Of a stretch of 64,000 nt of DNA, positions 47,223 through 55,647 are shown one piece after another. Origin of the DNA: a bacterium (GTDB lineage Bacteria > Chloroflexota > Anaerolineae > Caldilineales > Caldilineaceae); assembly GCA_016124945.1 (NCBI GenBank), contig WGMT01000031.1, positions 124,001 to 188,000 on the forward strand, written 5' to 3'. Positions within the stretch are counted from its first letter, which is position 1. Every line of letters begins with the position of its first letter. Position numbers and translations under genes: made by a program. The notes under the pieces were generated by a model. The model had not been told where the DNA came from and did not search any database. It worked only from the letters and a program-made list of their open reading frames with translations.

Positions 47223-48347
47223 ATGACACAAGAAGGCGTTTCGTCTCCCATTACGTCGGTGCGTCGCTGCCCGAACTGCGGCACACGTGTCGCCCAAAAC
47301 GCAGATACATGCTATTTCTGTGGTCATGATCTGACCAAGGTCCCACGTACGCGCCGTCGGATTACGTGGATGGACCTGGCATTGGTCATCGCCCTGCTCG
47401 TTGTTGTCGTCGTTTGGTGGCGCATGGCAGGCACCACAGACCGGCCGGTCGTTGCTACGAATACCGAAACGCCGACGCAGATCCCCTTGCTTGCGACACA
47501 GGATCTACAGGCTTTGGCCCCCGATTCTGAAGCGAATATAGCGGTGCCTGTTGTTACATCGGATCCACAGTTATCACCGCTAGAAGAGTTTACACTACCC
47601 AACCCGCTTGTGGTGACGCATAAGGTGCAGGCAGGCGAGACGCTGCTTGGCATTGCAAGTATCTACGGTATCAGCGTAGACGAAGTAAAAGCGGCCAACA
47701 ATTTGCAAAACGAATTGATCCGCGCAGGCGATGATTTGGTTATCCCCATCCCCGAATCGGTAGCCGAAGCAAGTATTGAGCAAGTCGTTTCAACCGTCTT
47801 CAAGTATAAGGTGCAGTCGGGCGACACTGTGGTGTCCATTGCGATTCGCTTTGGCACTCAGGTAGAAAGCATCCTCGAAGCCAATCGATTGAGCGCCAGC
47901 GACTTCATCCAGCCAGCACAGACGCTTCTGGTGCCGGTGGAGCAGGTGCCTTCGGCTGTGCTGGCATCGAGTGAAGCAGCACGCACGCTGGACCAGTCGA
48001 CACTGCCCACCTACGAAGCACCCCGACTCATTGGCCCTCAGAACACCGAGACACTGCCCGCAGCCGAACAGATCCTCTTCCGTTGGATCAGCGTTGATCT
48101 GCTTGCCCCCAACGAGTGGTATGTCCTACGTATCTGGCCGCTGGACGGTACACTTGATTTGCCGCCAACCATCTGGACGAAGACCAATAGCTATCGTCTG
48201 GGCACCGAATGGGCTCCTCCCAGTGGCCGCTCCGCCCGCTACGGCTGGCAGGTGACAGTGGTGCGTGTCCTCGCCGATGTAGGCGACGGACGCGAGATCC
48301 AGGCCGCCAGCGCCCCCAGCGAAGTAAGAACATTCACATGGCAGTGA
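47223..48347 (+). CDS. Zinc-ribbon, single-TM, double LysM protein (second paralogue, apparently leaderless)
   Basis: The 374-residue protein has a cytoplasmic zinc ribbon (CPNCGTRVAQNADTCYFCG, about 17-35) and a membrane helix (about 50-68, LALVIALLVVVVVWW). A short spacer and two LysM domains follow (VQAGETLLGIASIYGISVDE near 140 and YKVQSGDTVVSIAIRFGTQ near 200), then a beta-sandwich-like C-terminal domain (about 260-374). The design equals that of the protein at 31429-33462 with shorter spacers, so they are paralogues. It may connect the wall with a cytoplasmic partner bound by the zinc ribbon. There is no ribosome binding site: the -10 box lies seven bases before the ATG. Confidence 0.82.
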   Translation: MTQEGVSSPITSVRRCPNCGTRVAQNADTCYFCGHDLTKVPRTRRRITWMDLALVIALLVVVVVWWRMAGTTDRPVVATNTETPTQIPLLATQDLQALAPDSEANIAVPVVTSDPQLSPLEEFTLPNPLVVTHKVQAGETLLGIASIYGISVDEVKAANNLQNELIRAGDDLVIPIPESVAEASIEQVVSTVFKYKVQSGDTVVSIAIRFGTQVESILEANRLSASDFIQPAQTLLVPVEQVPSAVLASSEAARTLDQSTLPTYEAPRLIGPQNTETLPAAEQILFRWISVDLLAPNEWYVLRIWPLDGTLDLPPTIWTKTNSYRLGTEWAPPSGRSARYGWQVTVVRVLADVGDGREIQAASAPSEVRTFTWQ

Positions 48348-48366
48348 TGTAGCCATATACAAAGAA

Positions 48367-48460
48367 CAAAATAGAACGCGGATTGGGCGGATCGAGCGGA
48401 TTCAGGCGGATTTCTACAGAAATATCCGTTAAGATCCGCCCAATCTGCGTTCTATTCCGG
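48367..48460. repeat. GCGGATT-class inverted repeat with ATAGAACGCGG ends
   Basis: ATAGAACGCGGATTGGGCGG... (48371-48393) pairs with 48433-48455 over 23 bp with one mismatch. The inner part is tandem GCGGATT-type units about nine bases apart. The same ends recur at 63332-63428 and in part at 11800 and 60150. The remaining 180 bases before the next gene show no feature other than its ribosome binding site. Confidence 0.8.
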
Positions 48461-48640
48461 GTGAATTGGCGGGTTTCTTGGCAATTTCCCCTGAAAATTG
48501 TATAGTTTGTATGCGTAGTCCATGCAAGCTGAAGTCTTTAGCAAGGACCGCGGCACACGATACTACGCTTTACACACGACGCAACCCACATTCCACAAAT
48601 TGATCCGAAACATTTCATCATACGCTGCAAGGAGGCACGC

Positions 48641-49642
48641 ATGGGACGACCAGTTACCCTCTTCACCGGTCAATGGGCGGATTTGCCATTGGAAACGCTG
48701 GCCCAGAAAGTGAGCGAGTGGGGCTTCGACGGGCTGGAACTGGCCTGCTGGGGTGATCATTTCGAAGTGTCAAAGGCACTGGAAAGCGATTCCTATGTGC
48801 GCCAGAAGCGCGAACTGCTGGAAAAGTATGGCCTCAAGTGCTGGGCCATTAGCAATCACCTCGTAGGACAGGCGGTGAGCGATCCCATTGACATTCGCCA
48901 CAAGGGAATCGTGCCGCCACATGTGTGGGGCGACGGCAAACCTGAAGGCGTGCAGGAACGCGCCGCCGAAGAGATGAAGAACACCGCCCGCGCCGCCAAA
49001 CTCTTCGGCGTGGACATTGTCAACGGCTTCACAGGCAGCCCGGTCTGGCACAAGCTCTACTTCTTCCCCCCCACCAGCCAGGACGACATCGACGACGGCT
49101 ACGCATCCTTTGCGGCACAGTGGAAGCCGATTATGGACCTCTTCGACGAACAGGGCGTCAACTTCGGGCTGGAAGTCCACCCCACCGAGATCGCCTATGA
49201 CATTTACACGTCGCAGCGCACCCTGCATGCGTTGGACAATCACCCACGTTTCGGCTTCAACTTCGATCCCAGCCACCTGATCCACCAATTTATCGACCCG
49301 GTGGAATTTATCAACGCCTTTCCGGATCGTATCGTCCACGTCCACGTCAAAGACTCGAAGGTGCAGCTTAACGGGCGCAACAGCATCCTCTCGTCGCACC
49401 TCTCTTTCGGCGATCACCGCCGCGGTTGGGACTTCGTCTCCCCCGGTCATGGCGACGTGAAGTGGGATCCGATTGTGCGTGTCCTTAACCGCATCGGCTA
49501 CACAGGTCCTCTCTCCATCGAGTGGGAAGACAGCGGCATGGACCGCGAATTCGGTGCGCAGGAATCGCTGGCCTACATCCGCAAACAGGACTTCAGCCCG
49601 TCGAACGTGGCGTTTGATGCGGCGTTTGAGAAGAAGGAGTAG
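48641..49642 (+). CDS. Sugar phosphate isomerase/epimerase (xylose isomerase-like TIM barrel)
   Basis: The 333-residue TIM-barrel protein carries the metal-binding acids and His typical of the family: Glu in [12 protein letters not shown], Asp and His in NFDPSHL, His in VHVHVKDSK and Glu in [11 protein letters not shown]. It likely interconverts or epimerises a keto sugar or related polyol. The ATG follows a strong AAGGAGG. The Gfo/Idh/MocA oxidoreductase gene comes next on the same strand, separated by a heptad element, a common pairing for oxidised-sugar pathways. The exact substrate cannot be read from sequence. Confidence 0.87.
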   Translation: MGRPVTLFTGQWADLPLETLAQKVSEWGFDGLELACWGDHFEVSKALESDSYVRQKRELLEKYGLKCWAISNHLVGQAVSDPIDIRHKGIVPPHVWGDGKPEGVQERAAEEMKNTARAAKLFGVDIVNGFTGSPVWHKLYFFPPTSQDDIDDGYASFAAQWKPIMDLFDEQGVNFGLEVHPTEIAYDIYTSQRTLHALDNHPRFGFNFDPSHLIHQFIDPVEFINAFPDRIVHVHVKDSKVQLNGRNSILSSHLSFGDHRRGWDFVSPGHGDVKWDPIVRVLNRIGYTGPLSIEWEDSGMDREFGAQESLAYIRKQDFSPSNVAFDAAFEKKE

Positions 49643-49745
49643 TGCGTAGTGCGTAGTGCGTAGTGCGTAGTGCGTGATTTATCGACGAAATTGGTTCCCA
49701 ATTTGGAAATCACTTCGTCGACCAAATACGCACTACGCATTATCG
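49640..49745. repeat. Heptad-repeat hairpin element 8 (TAGTGCG)
   Basis: The TAG stop of the isomerase gene is the first three bases of TAGTGCG, which repeats about five times (49640-49674). The right arm TACGCACTACGCAT lies at 49727-49740. The inner part has TCGACGAA (49682-49689) facing TTCGTCGA (49714-49721). Confidence 0.85.
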
Positions 49746-49800
49746 CTCCGCCAGTCCATACAGATTCCAGACAAATCCAACTTCCTAAGGAGAGACGCTT

Positions 49801-50994
49801 ATGGCCGGTTCCGGTGGTTTTACGTCGATGGCCGATGCGCGGGCCGCAGGGGACGCGCCTGAGGTCGGCATTGGCATGTTGGGCTATGCGTTTATGGGGA
49901 AAGCCCACAGCAACGCCTTTAAGAAGATCCCCTACATGATGTACCCGCCCGCCGCCATTCCCGCCTTGGTGGCGATTGCCGGGCGCAACGAGGAAGCAGT
50001 GGCCGAAGCAGCGCGACGCTACGGCTACGCCGGCTACTACACCGACTGGCGCGACATGCTGGCCGATGACCGCGTTCAGCTTTTCGACAACGGCGGCCCC
50101 AACGACGCCCATGCAGAACCTTGCATTGCCGCCGCGGAAGCAGGCAAGCACGTCTTCTGTGAGAAGCCCCTTGCCCGCACCGCCGAGGAAGCCAAAACCA
50201 TGCTCGACGCCGTACAAAAAGCCGGCGTCAAGCACATGGTGGCCTACAACTACCGCTTCGTCCCCGCCATTCGCCAGATCCGCAAGTTGATCGATTCGGG
50301 CCTGTTGGGGCAGATCTACCACTTCCGCGCCGTCTACCTGCAAGAGTGGATCATGCCCCACTACAACACGCCCATGATCTGGCGCTTGCAAAAGGAACAT
50401 GCCGGCAGCGGCGCACTGGGTGATCTGGGATCGCATGTCATCGACCTGGGGCGCTACCTGGTGGGCGAGATTACCAGCGTCAGCGCGCAGACACGCACCT
50501 TCATCAAGCAACGTCCTTGGGGCGACGGCACGATGGGCACCGTGGACGTAGACGACGCCTTCGCCGCCGTCGTGGAATTCGACAACGGCGCGCTGGGCAC
50601 GGTGGAAGCCACCCGCTTTGCCGCCGGTCGTAAGAACGGCCAACGCATCGAAATCAACGCCGAAAAGGGCAGTATCGTCTTCAATTTAGAGCGCATGAAC
50701 GAGTTGGATGTCTTCTGGGTCGACGAAGAACCGAAAGAGACGCAGGGTTTCCACAACGTGCTTGTCTCCGAAGGCTACCACCCCTGGTGGGAAAACTGGT
50801 GGCCGCAAGGACACATGATCGGCTGGGAGCACAGCTTCGTCCACGAGATCCATCACCTGCTTGACTGCATCGTCAACGACAAAGAAGTCTCCCCCATCGG
50901 CGCAGACTTCGAAGACGGCTACAAGAACGCCGTGATCTGTGATGCCATCTTGCAGTCCGCGGCAGAGCGGCGACAAATCGATGTGAAGTACTAG
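49801..50994 (+). CDS. Gfo/Idh/MocA-family NAD(P)-dependent oxidoreductase
   Basis: The 397-residue enzyme oxidises or reduces a sugar or cyclitol. The N-terminal Rossmann fold shows GIGMLGYAFMGKAHSNAF (about residues 21-38) and the family hallmark EKPLARTAEEA near 121-131. The C-terminal alpha/beta domain contains GSGALGDLGSHVIDLGRYL with the catalytic His of this family. AAGGAGAG lies eight bases before the ATG. It probably works with the isomerase just upstream. A long heptad array begins at its stop codon. Confidence 0.9.
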   Translation: MAGSGGFTSMADARAAGDAPEVGIGMLGYAFMGKAHSNAFKKIPYMMYPPAAIPALVAIAGRNEEAVAEAARRYGYAGYYTDWRDMLADDRVQLFDNGGPNDAHAEPCIAAAEAGKHVFCEKPLARTAEEAKTMLDAVQKAGVKHMVAYNYRFVPAIRQIRKLIDSGLLGQIYHFRAVYLQEWIMPHYNTPMIWRLQKEHAGSGALGDLGSHVIDLGRYLVGEITSVSAQTRTFIKQRPWGDGTMGTVDVDDAFAAVVEFDNGALGTVEATRFAAGRKNGQRIEINAEKGSIVFNLERMNELDVFWVDEEPKETQGFHNVLVSEGYHPWWENWWPQGHMIGWEHSFVHEIHHLLDCIVNDKEVSPIGADFEDGYKNAVICDAILQSAAERRQIDVKY

Positions 50995-51109
50995 ACGGAC
51001 GACGGACGACGGACGACGGACGACGGACGACGGACGACGGACGACGGACGACGGACGACGGACGACGGACGACGGACGACGGACGACGGACGACGGACGA
51101 CGGACGACG
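50994..51109 (+). repeat. Uninterrupted GACGGAC heptad array, about 16 copies
   Basis: The 7-bp unit GACGGAC repeats almost without error from the TAG stop of the oxidoreductase gene. It is the longest pure array in the window and has no complementary right arm nearby. The same unit forms the palindrome at 16493 and occurs inside the MFS gene near 58822. Confidence 0.95.
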
Positions 51110-51176
51110 AATGAATTGTCGGATGGTGTTTAGCTATTGTCCAATGTAGGATCGCAAAGTCCACGCGTCAACGGCT

Positions 51177-51236
51177 CCCTCCCCGCCTCACACACTCCGC
51201 ACGGCAACAAACTTGATCGTTGCGGGGAGGGGTTTT
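51177..51236 (+). terminator. Possible terminator with long loop
   Basis: CCCTCCCCGC (51177-51186) is complementary to GCGGGGAGGG (51222-51231), followed by GTTTT. The 35-base loop makes it less certain than a compact terminator. The sequence 51110-51176 shows nothing else. Confidence 0.45.
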
Positions 51237-51245
51237 CCACTTCAC

Positions 51246-51280
51246 AAAATGCGCCAACTCGAGTGGAGTTGGCGCATTTT
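51246..51280. terminator. Strong hairpin before the toxin-antitoxin promoter
   Basis: AAAATGCGCCAACTC (51246-51260) pairs perfectly with GAGTTGGCGCATTTT (51266-51280) around a five-base loop. A on one side and T on the other make it a likely two-way terminator, insulating the next promoter. Confidence 0.8.
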
Positions 51281-51285
51281 GATGC

Positions 51286-51314
51286 TTGACAGTGAGGAAA
51301 AACAGTTGTACATT
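51286..51314 (+). promoter_or_regulatory. Sigma-70 promoter of the toxin-antitoxin pair
   Basis: TTGACA (51286-51291) and TACATT (51309-51314) are separated by 17 bp. Just after the -10, GTGTGTATACGC and AGTGTGTAAC form an imperfect repeat that could be the antitoxin's operator. Confidence 0.75.
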
Positions 51315-51355
51315 GCACGTGTGTATACGCAGTGTGTAACCCAAAGAGGCATCCT

Positions 51356-51649
51356 ATGAAACGCGTACAACTGATCCTCGAAGCATGGCAGCATGATTGG
51401 CTGGCCGTTGAAGCGGAAAAAAGCAACACCAGCATGTCGGCGCTGTTGCGCGATCTGCTGAGCGACGCTATTGAACGCCGCCAGGCCACCACCATCGCCG
51501 AAGACCCGATCTGGGGCATCATCGGCATGGCCGAAGGCCCTGACGACGGCGTCACCAGCGAGACGTTGGACGAGTTCCTCTATCGTACTGACTGGTCGGA
51601 ACGTGAATTACGAAGGGTGGCCGAAGATGGGCCGGACTTTGATCGTTGA
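51356..51649 (+). CDS. Ribbon-helix-helix-type antitoxin
   Basis: The 97-residue protein begins MKRVQLILEAWQHDWLAVEA, a beta strand plus helix typical of ribbon-helix-helix DNA-binding antitoxins, followed by TSMSALLRDLLSDAIERR. The C-terminal half is acidic and likely wraps the toxin. AGAGG precedes the ATG at 51356. It overlaps the PIN toxin gene by 23 bases. As usual for such pairs it probably represses its own promoter with the toxin. Confidence 0.8.
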   Translation: MKRVQLILEAWQHDWLAVEAEKSNTSMSALLRDLLSDAIERRQATTIAEDPIWGIIGMAEGPDDGVTSETLDEFLYRTDWSERELRRVAEDGPDFDR

Positions 51650-52034
51650 TACGAGCGCGCTCTATGCGCTGGTGGATCGCAACGATCCAAACCATGCGGC
51701 GGCGGCGTCCTTTCTACGCGGCCTCACCGCACAGGACACGCTGCTGCTCTCCAATCACGTCTTCGACGAAGCGATGACGTTGGCGAAGGCGCGGTTGGGC
51801 GTTCACGTCGCCTTGCAGTTAGGGCTACGCTTGCGCAACAGTCGCATTATGCAAAGCGTCATCTTCGATGAAGGCATGGAGATGGCGCTCTGGCGTACCT
51901 TCAGCCAGTACAAAGACAAAGCGTGGAGCTACACCGACTGCGCGTCGTTGGTGCTGGCACAGGTGCGGGGGATTCAGGAAGCCTTCGCCTTTGACCATCA
52001 CTTTGGGCAGATGGGATTGGTCAAAGTGCCGTGA
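51627..52034 (+). CDS. vapC: PIN-domain toxin (VapC-like ribonuclease)
   Basis: The 135-residue protein starts at the ATG at 51627 inside the end of the antitoxin gene. It shows the PIN acidic residues: Asp in LIVDTSALYALVD, Glu in VFDEAMTLAK, Asp in WSYTDCASLVLAQ and Asp in AFDHHFGQMG. Such toxins cut tRNA or mRNA when freed from the antitoxin. The longer upstream open frame is out of register with any family and is rejected. Confidence 0.87.
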   Translation: MGRTLIVDTSALYALVDRNDPNHAAAASFLRGLTAQDTLLLSNHVFDEAMTLAKARLGVHVALQLGLRLRNSRIMQSVIFDEGMEMALWRTFSQYKDKAWSYTDCASLVLAQVRGIQEAFAFDHHFGQMGLVKVP

Positions 52035-52072
52035 TCTACACTCAAAAACAACCTCTCCAACAGGACAAACCC

Positions 52073-53182
52073 ATGAAAATCGAACGAATCGAACTGCGCC
52101 GCATCGCGCTCCCCTACGTCTCCCGCTTCGAGACGAGCGGCTGGTATCACGACGGCAGCGATGCCATCATCGTGCGCGTGGACGCTGACGGTGTCACCGG
52201 CTGGGGCGAGTCCCCTGTGAGCGACGGCCCCTGGTACAACGAGGAAACCTACGAAACGGCATGGATGATGCAGAAGAAGTTCCTGGGGCCAATGCTCCTG
52301 GCCGCCGACATCACCGCGCCCGAAGACGTGAGTAAGATCTTCGCACGCGTGCGCGCCAACCGTATGGCCAAGTCCGGCCTTGAGTTCGCCGTATGGGATC
52401 TCTTTGCCCGCATGCAGAACGTGAGCCTGGCCAAACTGCTGGGCGGCACGCGGGATCGTGTGCAAGTCGGCGTTAGCGTCGGCATCAAAAAGGACATTCC
52501 CACGCTCCTGGAAAGCATCGACGGCTACCTGGCCGAAGGCTACAAGCGCATCAAGATCAAGATCAAACCGGGCTGGGACATCGAACCGACTGCCGCCATC
52601 CGTGATCGTTGGCCCGATCTCATGTTGCAGGTCGACGGCAACAGCATCTATCACCTCTCCGATGCCGATCACCTGGCCGAGTTAGACGAGTTCAACCTGC
52701 TCCTCAACGAACAGCCGCTAGATCACGATGACATCTTCGATCACGCCAAGCTCAAGAAGATAATCCAGACGCCGCTCTGCCTGGACGAGAGCATCGTCTC
52801 CCCCGATCATGCACGATGGGCAATTGAACTGGACGCCTGCGACATCATCAACATCAAGCCGACGCGCATTGGTGGCCTGGCCGACGCCAAGAAGATCCAC
52901 GACATGGCGCAGGCGGCGGGTATCCCCGTCTGGCATGGCGGCATGCTTGAGACGGGCATCGGGCGCGCCATCAACGTGGCATTGGCGAGCTTGCCCAACT
53001 TCAGCCTGCCCAGCGACATCAGCGCCAACAATCGCTACTTTCACCGCGACATTGTGACCAATCCCTTCACCCTCAACGCGGACGGCACCCTCAGCGTCCC
53101 CACCGGCATCGGCAGCGGGGCAGAGGTCGACGAGGCGTTCCTGGATGAGGTGACGGTGGATAAGATTGAGATGAGGGCATGA
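52073..53182 (+). CDS. menC: Enolase-superfamily enzyme, o-succinylbenzoate synthase / N-succinylamino acid racemase type
   Basis: The 369-residue enzyme has the capping domain (IERIELRRIALPYVSRFETS) and a TIM barrel. The acid/base lysines lie in KIKIKPGW, and the metal ligands are Asp in LQVDGNSIYH, Glu in LNEQPLDHDD and Asp in CLDESIVS. The opposite lysine is in INIKPTRIGG. This matches the MenC/NSAR subgroup, which makes o-succinylbenzoate for menaquinone or racemises N-acylamino acids; sequence alone does not separate the two. The ATG at 52073 follows AGGA. No other men genes are adjacent, and the nearby sugar-acid genes leave another role open. Confidence 0.85.
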   Translation: MKIERIELRRIALPYVSRFETSGWYHDGSDAIIVRVDADGVTGWGESPVSDGPWYNEETYETAWMMQKKFLGPMLLAADITAPEDVSKIFARVRANRMAKSGLEFAVWDLFARMQNVSLAKLLGGTRDRVQVGVSVGIKKDIPTLLESIDGYLAEGYKRIKIKIKPGWDIEPTAAIRDRWPDLMLQVDGNSIYHLSDADHLAELDEFNLLLNEQPLDHDDIFDHAKLKKIIQTPLCLDESIVSPDHARWAIELDACDIINIKPTRIGGLADAKKIHDMAQAAGIPVWHGGMLETGIGRAINVALASLPNFSLPSDISANNRYFHRDIVTNPFTLNADGTLSVPTGIGSGAEVDEAFLDEVTVDKIEMRA

Positions 53183-53306
53183 TTCGGGATCCGTGATTCG
53201 TGATTCGTGATTCGTGGGAAGAGGAAGTTGCCGTTTCACTTGGTAGAAAGTGCGCTCAAGCAATGGCGGCAACAGACTAAACCCACGGATCACGGATCAC
53301 GTTTCG
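53180..53306. repeat. Heptad-repeat hairpin element 9 (TGATTCG)
   Basis: The TGA stop of the preceding gene begins TGATTCG. The left arm ends with GTGATTC repeated three times (to about 53217). The right arm CCCACGGATCACGGATCACG (53282-53301) is complementary with a few mismatches. Confidence 0.8.
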
Positions 53307-53355
53307 CCTGAATCCCATTCAACAAACTTCACCCCGAATCTTCGTGAGCAAAACC

Positions 53356-54135
53356 ATGTCCTCTACCGAACCCGTTTTCATTGGCATTGATCTGGCCTGG
53401 GGCGAGCGCAATCCAAGCGGCGGCGCAGTGATCCGCGATGGGCGGTTGGTGGAAATTCGCGGGGATCTGACCAGCCTGGAGTCGATTGTGGATTTTGTGG
53501 CGGCGCAATTGGGGCCGACGACGGGGGCAGTGGTGGCGGTGGACGCGCCGTTGCGCGTGCCCAACGCCACGGGGATTCGTCCTTGTGAGCGGGCGTTGAA
53601 CGCGGATTGGGCGCGCTTTCAGGCGGGGGCGCACCCGGCCAACCGCAGATTGCTGGCACGCAATGGCGCGGTGCGTGGGGAACAGTTGGTGGAAATGCTG
53701 GTGCGCCGCCTGCGCTTTACCGAAGCGACCACCGTCCCCAAACGGTCGCCGGATCGGCTGGTCTGTGAGATCTATCCGCACCCGGCGCATGTGAGTCTGT
53801 TTGGGCTGGAGAAGACGCTCAAGTACAAGCGCGGCAGCGTGGACGAACGGCGGCAGGCGCTTTCGGACTATGCGCAACATCTGCGGTCGCTACGCAAAGC
53901 AAAGCCCTCGCTAAAGAAGACCAAAGCCCTCCTCGAACAGACCGATGTCACCGCGCTGCGAGGACGTGCGTTGAAAGCCTTTGAGGATCAACTCGACGCC
54001 CTCGCCTGCGCTTACATCGCCTACTACCTCTGGTGGCATGGCCCCCGCCACGCGCGGACCTACGGCACCCTAGCCGAAGGACACATCATCGTGCCGGTGA
54101 CGCCGCAGATGTCCACGCGCATGATGGCTTTATAG
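53356..54135 (+). CDS. DUF429-family protein (predicted RNase H-like nuclease)
   Basis: The 259-residue protein begins VFIGIDLAWGERNPSGGAV, with the DLAWG motif that opens DUF429 proteins, followed by VVAVDAPLRVPN and CEIYPHPAHVSLF. These provide acidic residues like those of RNase H folds, though activity is unproven for the family. The ATG at 53356 is used; a GTG at 53344 would add four residues and neither has a ribosome binding site. It stands alone, after a heptad hairpin and converging with a small membrane protein gene. Confidence 0.8.
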   Translation: MSSTEPVFIGIDLAWGERNPSGGAVIRDGRLVEIRGDLTSLESIVDFVAAQLGPTTGAVVAVDAPLRVPNATGIRPCERALNADWARFQAGAHPANRRLLARNGAVRGEQLVEMLVRRLRFTEATTVPKRSPDRLVCEIYPHPAHVSLFGLEKTLKYKRGSVDERRQALSDYAQHLRSLRKAKPSLKKTKALLEQTDVTALRGRALKAFEDQLDALACAYIAYYLWWHGPRHARTYGTLAEGHIIVPVTPQMSTRMMAL

Positions 54136-54243
54136 ATTCTTCGTTCAATGCTCTTTCCAAGAGTGGTTTGCCAATACACCAGACACCGACGACGCCACTC
54201 GGCGACAATGATGCGTGAAGCGCCCGGAATGTAGTTCTGCGTT

Positions 54244-54474
54244 TTAGGGCGTTTTTTTGCTATCGTCCTGATGAAGAAACAAAAACGCAAGGGATCCAAG
54301 TACAGGGACAAAAAAGATAAGAATCAGCCAAAGTACTCGTGATGGATCGGGGACATTCCTTTTTCGGATCTGCCATATCGCAAGAATGGCAAGTCCCATC
54401 CATGCAAGCGGAAACACGCACAATAATGTAAGATTTATTAGCTGAGCAAGCAAAATCGGGGGTTCAACACCCAC
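54244..54474 (-). CDS. Small membrane protein, PLDc_N-like
   Basis: The 76-residue protein has two membrane helices (about 12-33 and 47-67). Between them is the W-x-I-x4-R/K-x7-P-x5-W pattern (AIWQIRKRNVPDPSRVLWL), ending FFVPVLGSLAFLFLHQD, which matches the phospholipase D N-terminal (PLDc_N) membrane module that often occurs alone. Function unknown. The start is GTG, with AAAGGG eight bases upstream. Confidence 0.7.
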   Translation of the reverse strand: MGVEPPILLAQLINLTLLCVFPLAWMGLAILAIWQIRKRNVPDPSRVLWLILIFFVPVLGSLAFLFLHQDDSKKTP

Positions 54475-54613
54475 TATTGTAACCCTTTCTCTACTACGAA
54501 AACACCAGAGGGAATTTTGCTAACGCTCTCCAAAATCATTATACATTCCTCCCTTCACTGTTCAAATCTTTGTAAGCTAAAAGTCCTTGTCCACGATGTG
54601 CTGACACTCAAAC

Positions 54614-54647
54614 AGACCCGCCAGGTTTTCTGAAACCTGGCGGGTCT
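54614..54647. terminator. Strong hairpin at the end of the exported-protein gene
   Basis: AGACCCGCCAGGTTT (54614-54628) pairs perfectly with AAACCTGGCGGGTCT (54633-54647) around a TCTG loop, just past the stop at 54653 of the minus-strand gene. Pyrimidine-rich tails flank it. Confidence 0.8.
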
Positions 54648-54652
54648 TTCTT

Positions 54653-55459
54653 TCACTCAGCAACCCACGCCGCGGGCGGGAAAGCCTCGTCCGCGAAGAC
54701 GTACTGGTGGTAGCTCTGCACCATGTTGTCGCGCAGGATGTTGTAGTAGCAGTGGCCTTCGCCACGCGGTTGGATCGTCAACGGTTCGCTGATTTCTACT
54801 TCAGTCAATGTCCAACCCGCAGGCAAGTAGACGTCGGCGAGGTTGGGCTCTCCTGTAGCGGTGGCGTGCATGACGTAGCGATTGCCGCGGTCGTCTACCA
54901 GTTCGTTGATCGTGGGGCCGTTCCAGGTGAGTTCCTGGCACTTGTCGATGACGGTGATGCTGATGTAGCCAGGATCGACCATGTCGGCGTTACAGCCGTC
55001 GGGATCGGGGTAGCAGCCCTGCCCCGCCAGCCCGTTGAGGAGAAACCAGGTGTGATCGTAGTATTCTACGAAGGTGGCGCAGGCGTCACCTTCGCAGTCG
55101 GCGGGTTTGTCGGGAGACCGGTAAAGGCAGTTGTCGTCGAAGAGCAGGTAGCGCTTTGAGTTTTTGATGTGGGGAAAGCGCGGGTTGGTGGTGTCCCATG
55201 TGGCCTCGCTGATCGGATTATCGCCACCGGCCAGGTAGACGACGTCGTTGCCCAGGTCGATCAACTCGATGGCCAGGGGCGCTTTGCCGCCTTTGTTGAT
55301 ACAACTTGCCGCGTCCGGCTTGCCGGAGATGACGGTGGTAGCGTAGGTAGGCAGCGGCGGGAAGGCGACTGTCCACCGCAGGTAGACGACAGCCACAACG
55401 ATAACAGCAAGCACCACGACGAACGACAGGAGAATCCAGCGTCTGTGTTCTTTTTGCAT
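54653..55459 (-). CDS. Exported or membrane-anchored protein of unknown function
   Basis: The 268-residue protein has a basic start and one hydrophobic helix (about 9-27, ILLSFVVVLAVIVVAVVYL) that could be a signal anchor. The outer part contains seven or eight cysteines (for example in DDNCLYRSPDKPADCEGDAC and GQGCYPDPDGC), suggesting disulfides, and many aromatic residues. I do not recognise a family or catalytic motif. It lies downstream of, but about 190 bases from, the sugar-acid operon on the same strand; a repeat hairpin separates them. Confidence 0.65.
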   Translation of the reverse strand: MQKEHRRWILLSFVVVLAVIVVAVVYLRWTVAFPPLPTYATTVISGKPDAASCINKGGKAPLAIELIDLGNDVVYLAGGDNPISEATWDTTNPRFPHIKNSKRYLLFDDNCLYRSPDKPADCEGDACATFVEYYDHTWFLLNGLAGQGCYPDPDGCNADMVDPGYISITVIDKCQELTWNGPTINELVDDRGNRYVMHATATGEPNLADVYLPAGWTLTEVEISEPLTIQPRGEGHCYYNILRDNMVQSYHQYVFADEAFPPAAWVAE

Positions 55460-55524
55460 GATGTTACATTTCCTTTTTGTTTACGGCAGGCTCCACGCAA
55501 AGGAGTAAAGGGCGCGGAGAAGAA

Positions 55525-55612
55525 AGGACACAGATTCCGCAGATTTACACAGATTTCAGATTAGGATTGTTCTTTCTCTGAATCTGTGAACATCTGTGCA
55601 ATCTGTGTCCAA
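55525..55612. repeat. ACACAGATT-class inverted repeat
   Basis: GGACACAGATTCCGCAGATT... (55527-55562) faces ...CATCTGTGCAATCTGTGTCC (to 55610). The arms pair over about 33 bp with several mismatches and consist of CAGATT-type units. It belongs to the same style as the repeats at 12302 and 48367 but with its own unit. Confidence 0.75.
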
Positions 55613-55647
55613 ATTCCCAAAGAACATAAGGCCAGAGCATCCAACGA

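Noticed and set aside
49640..49674. Possible sequencing or assembly artefact
   Set aside because: Similar but non-identical period-7 arrays occur at many independent sites, each with a locus-specific unit and often a matching arm, which an assembly error would not produce.
50994..51109. Possible CRISPR array
   Set aside because: The repeat is a contiguous 7-bp unit without spacers, and no cas genes are near.
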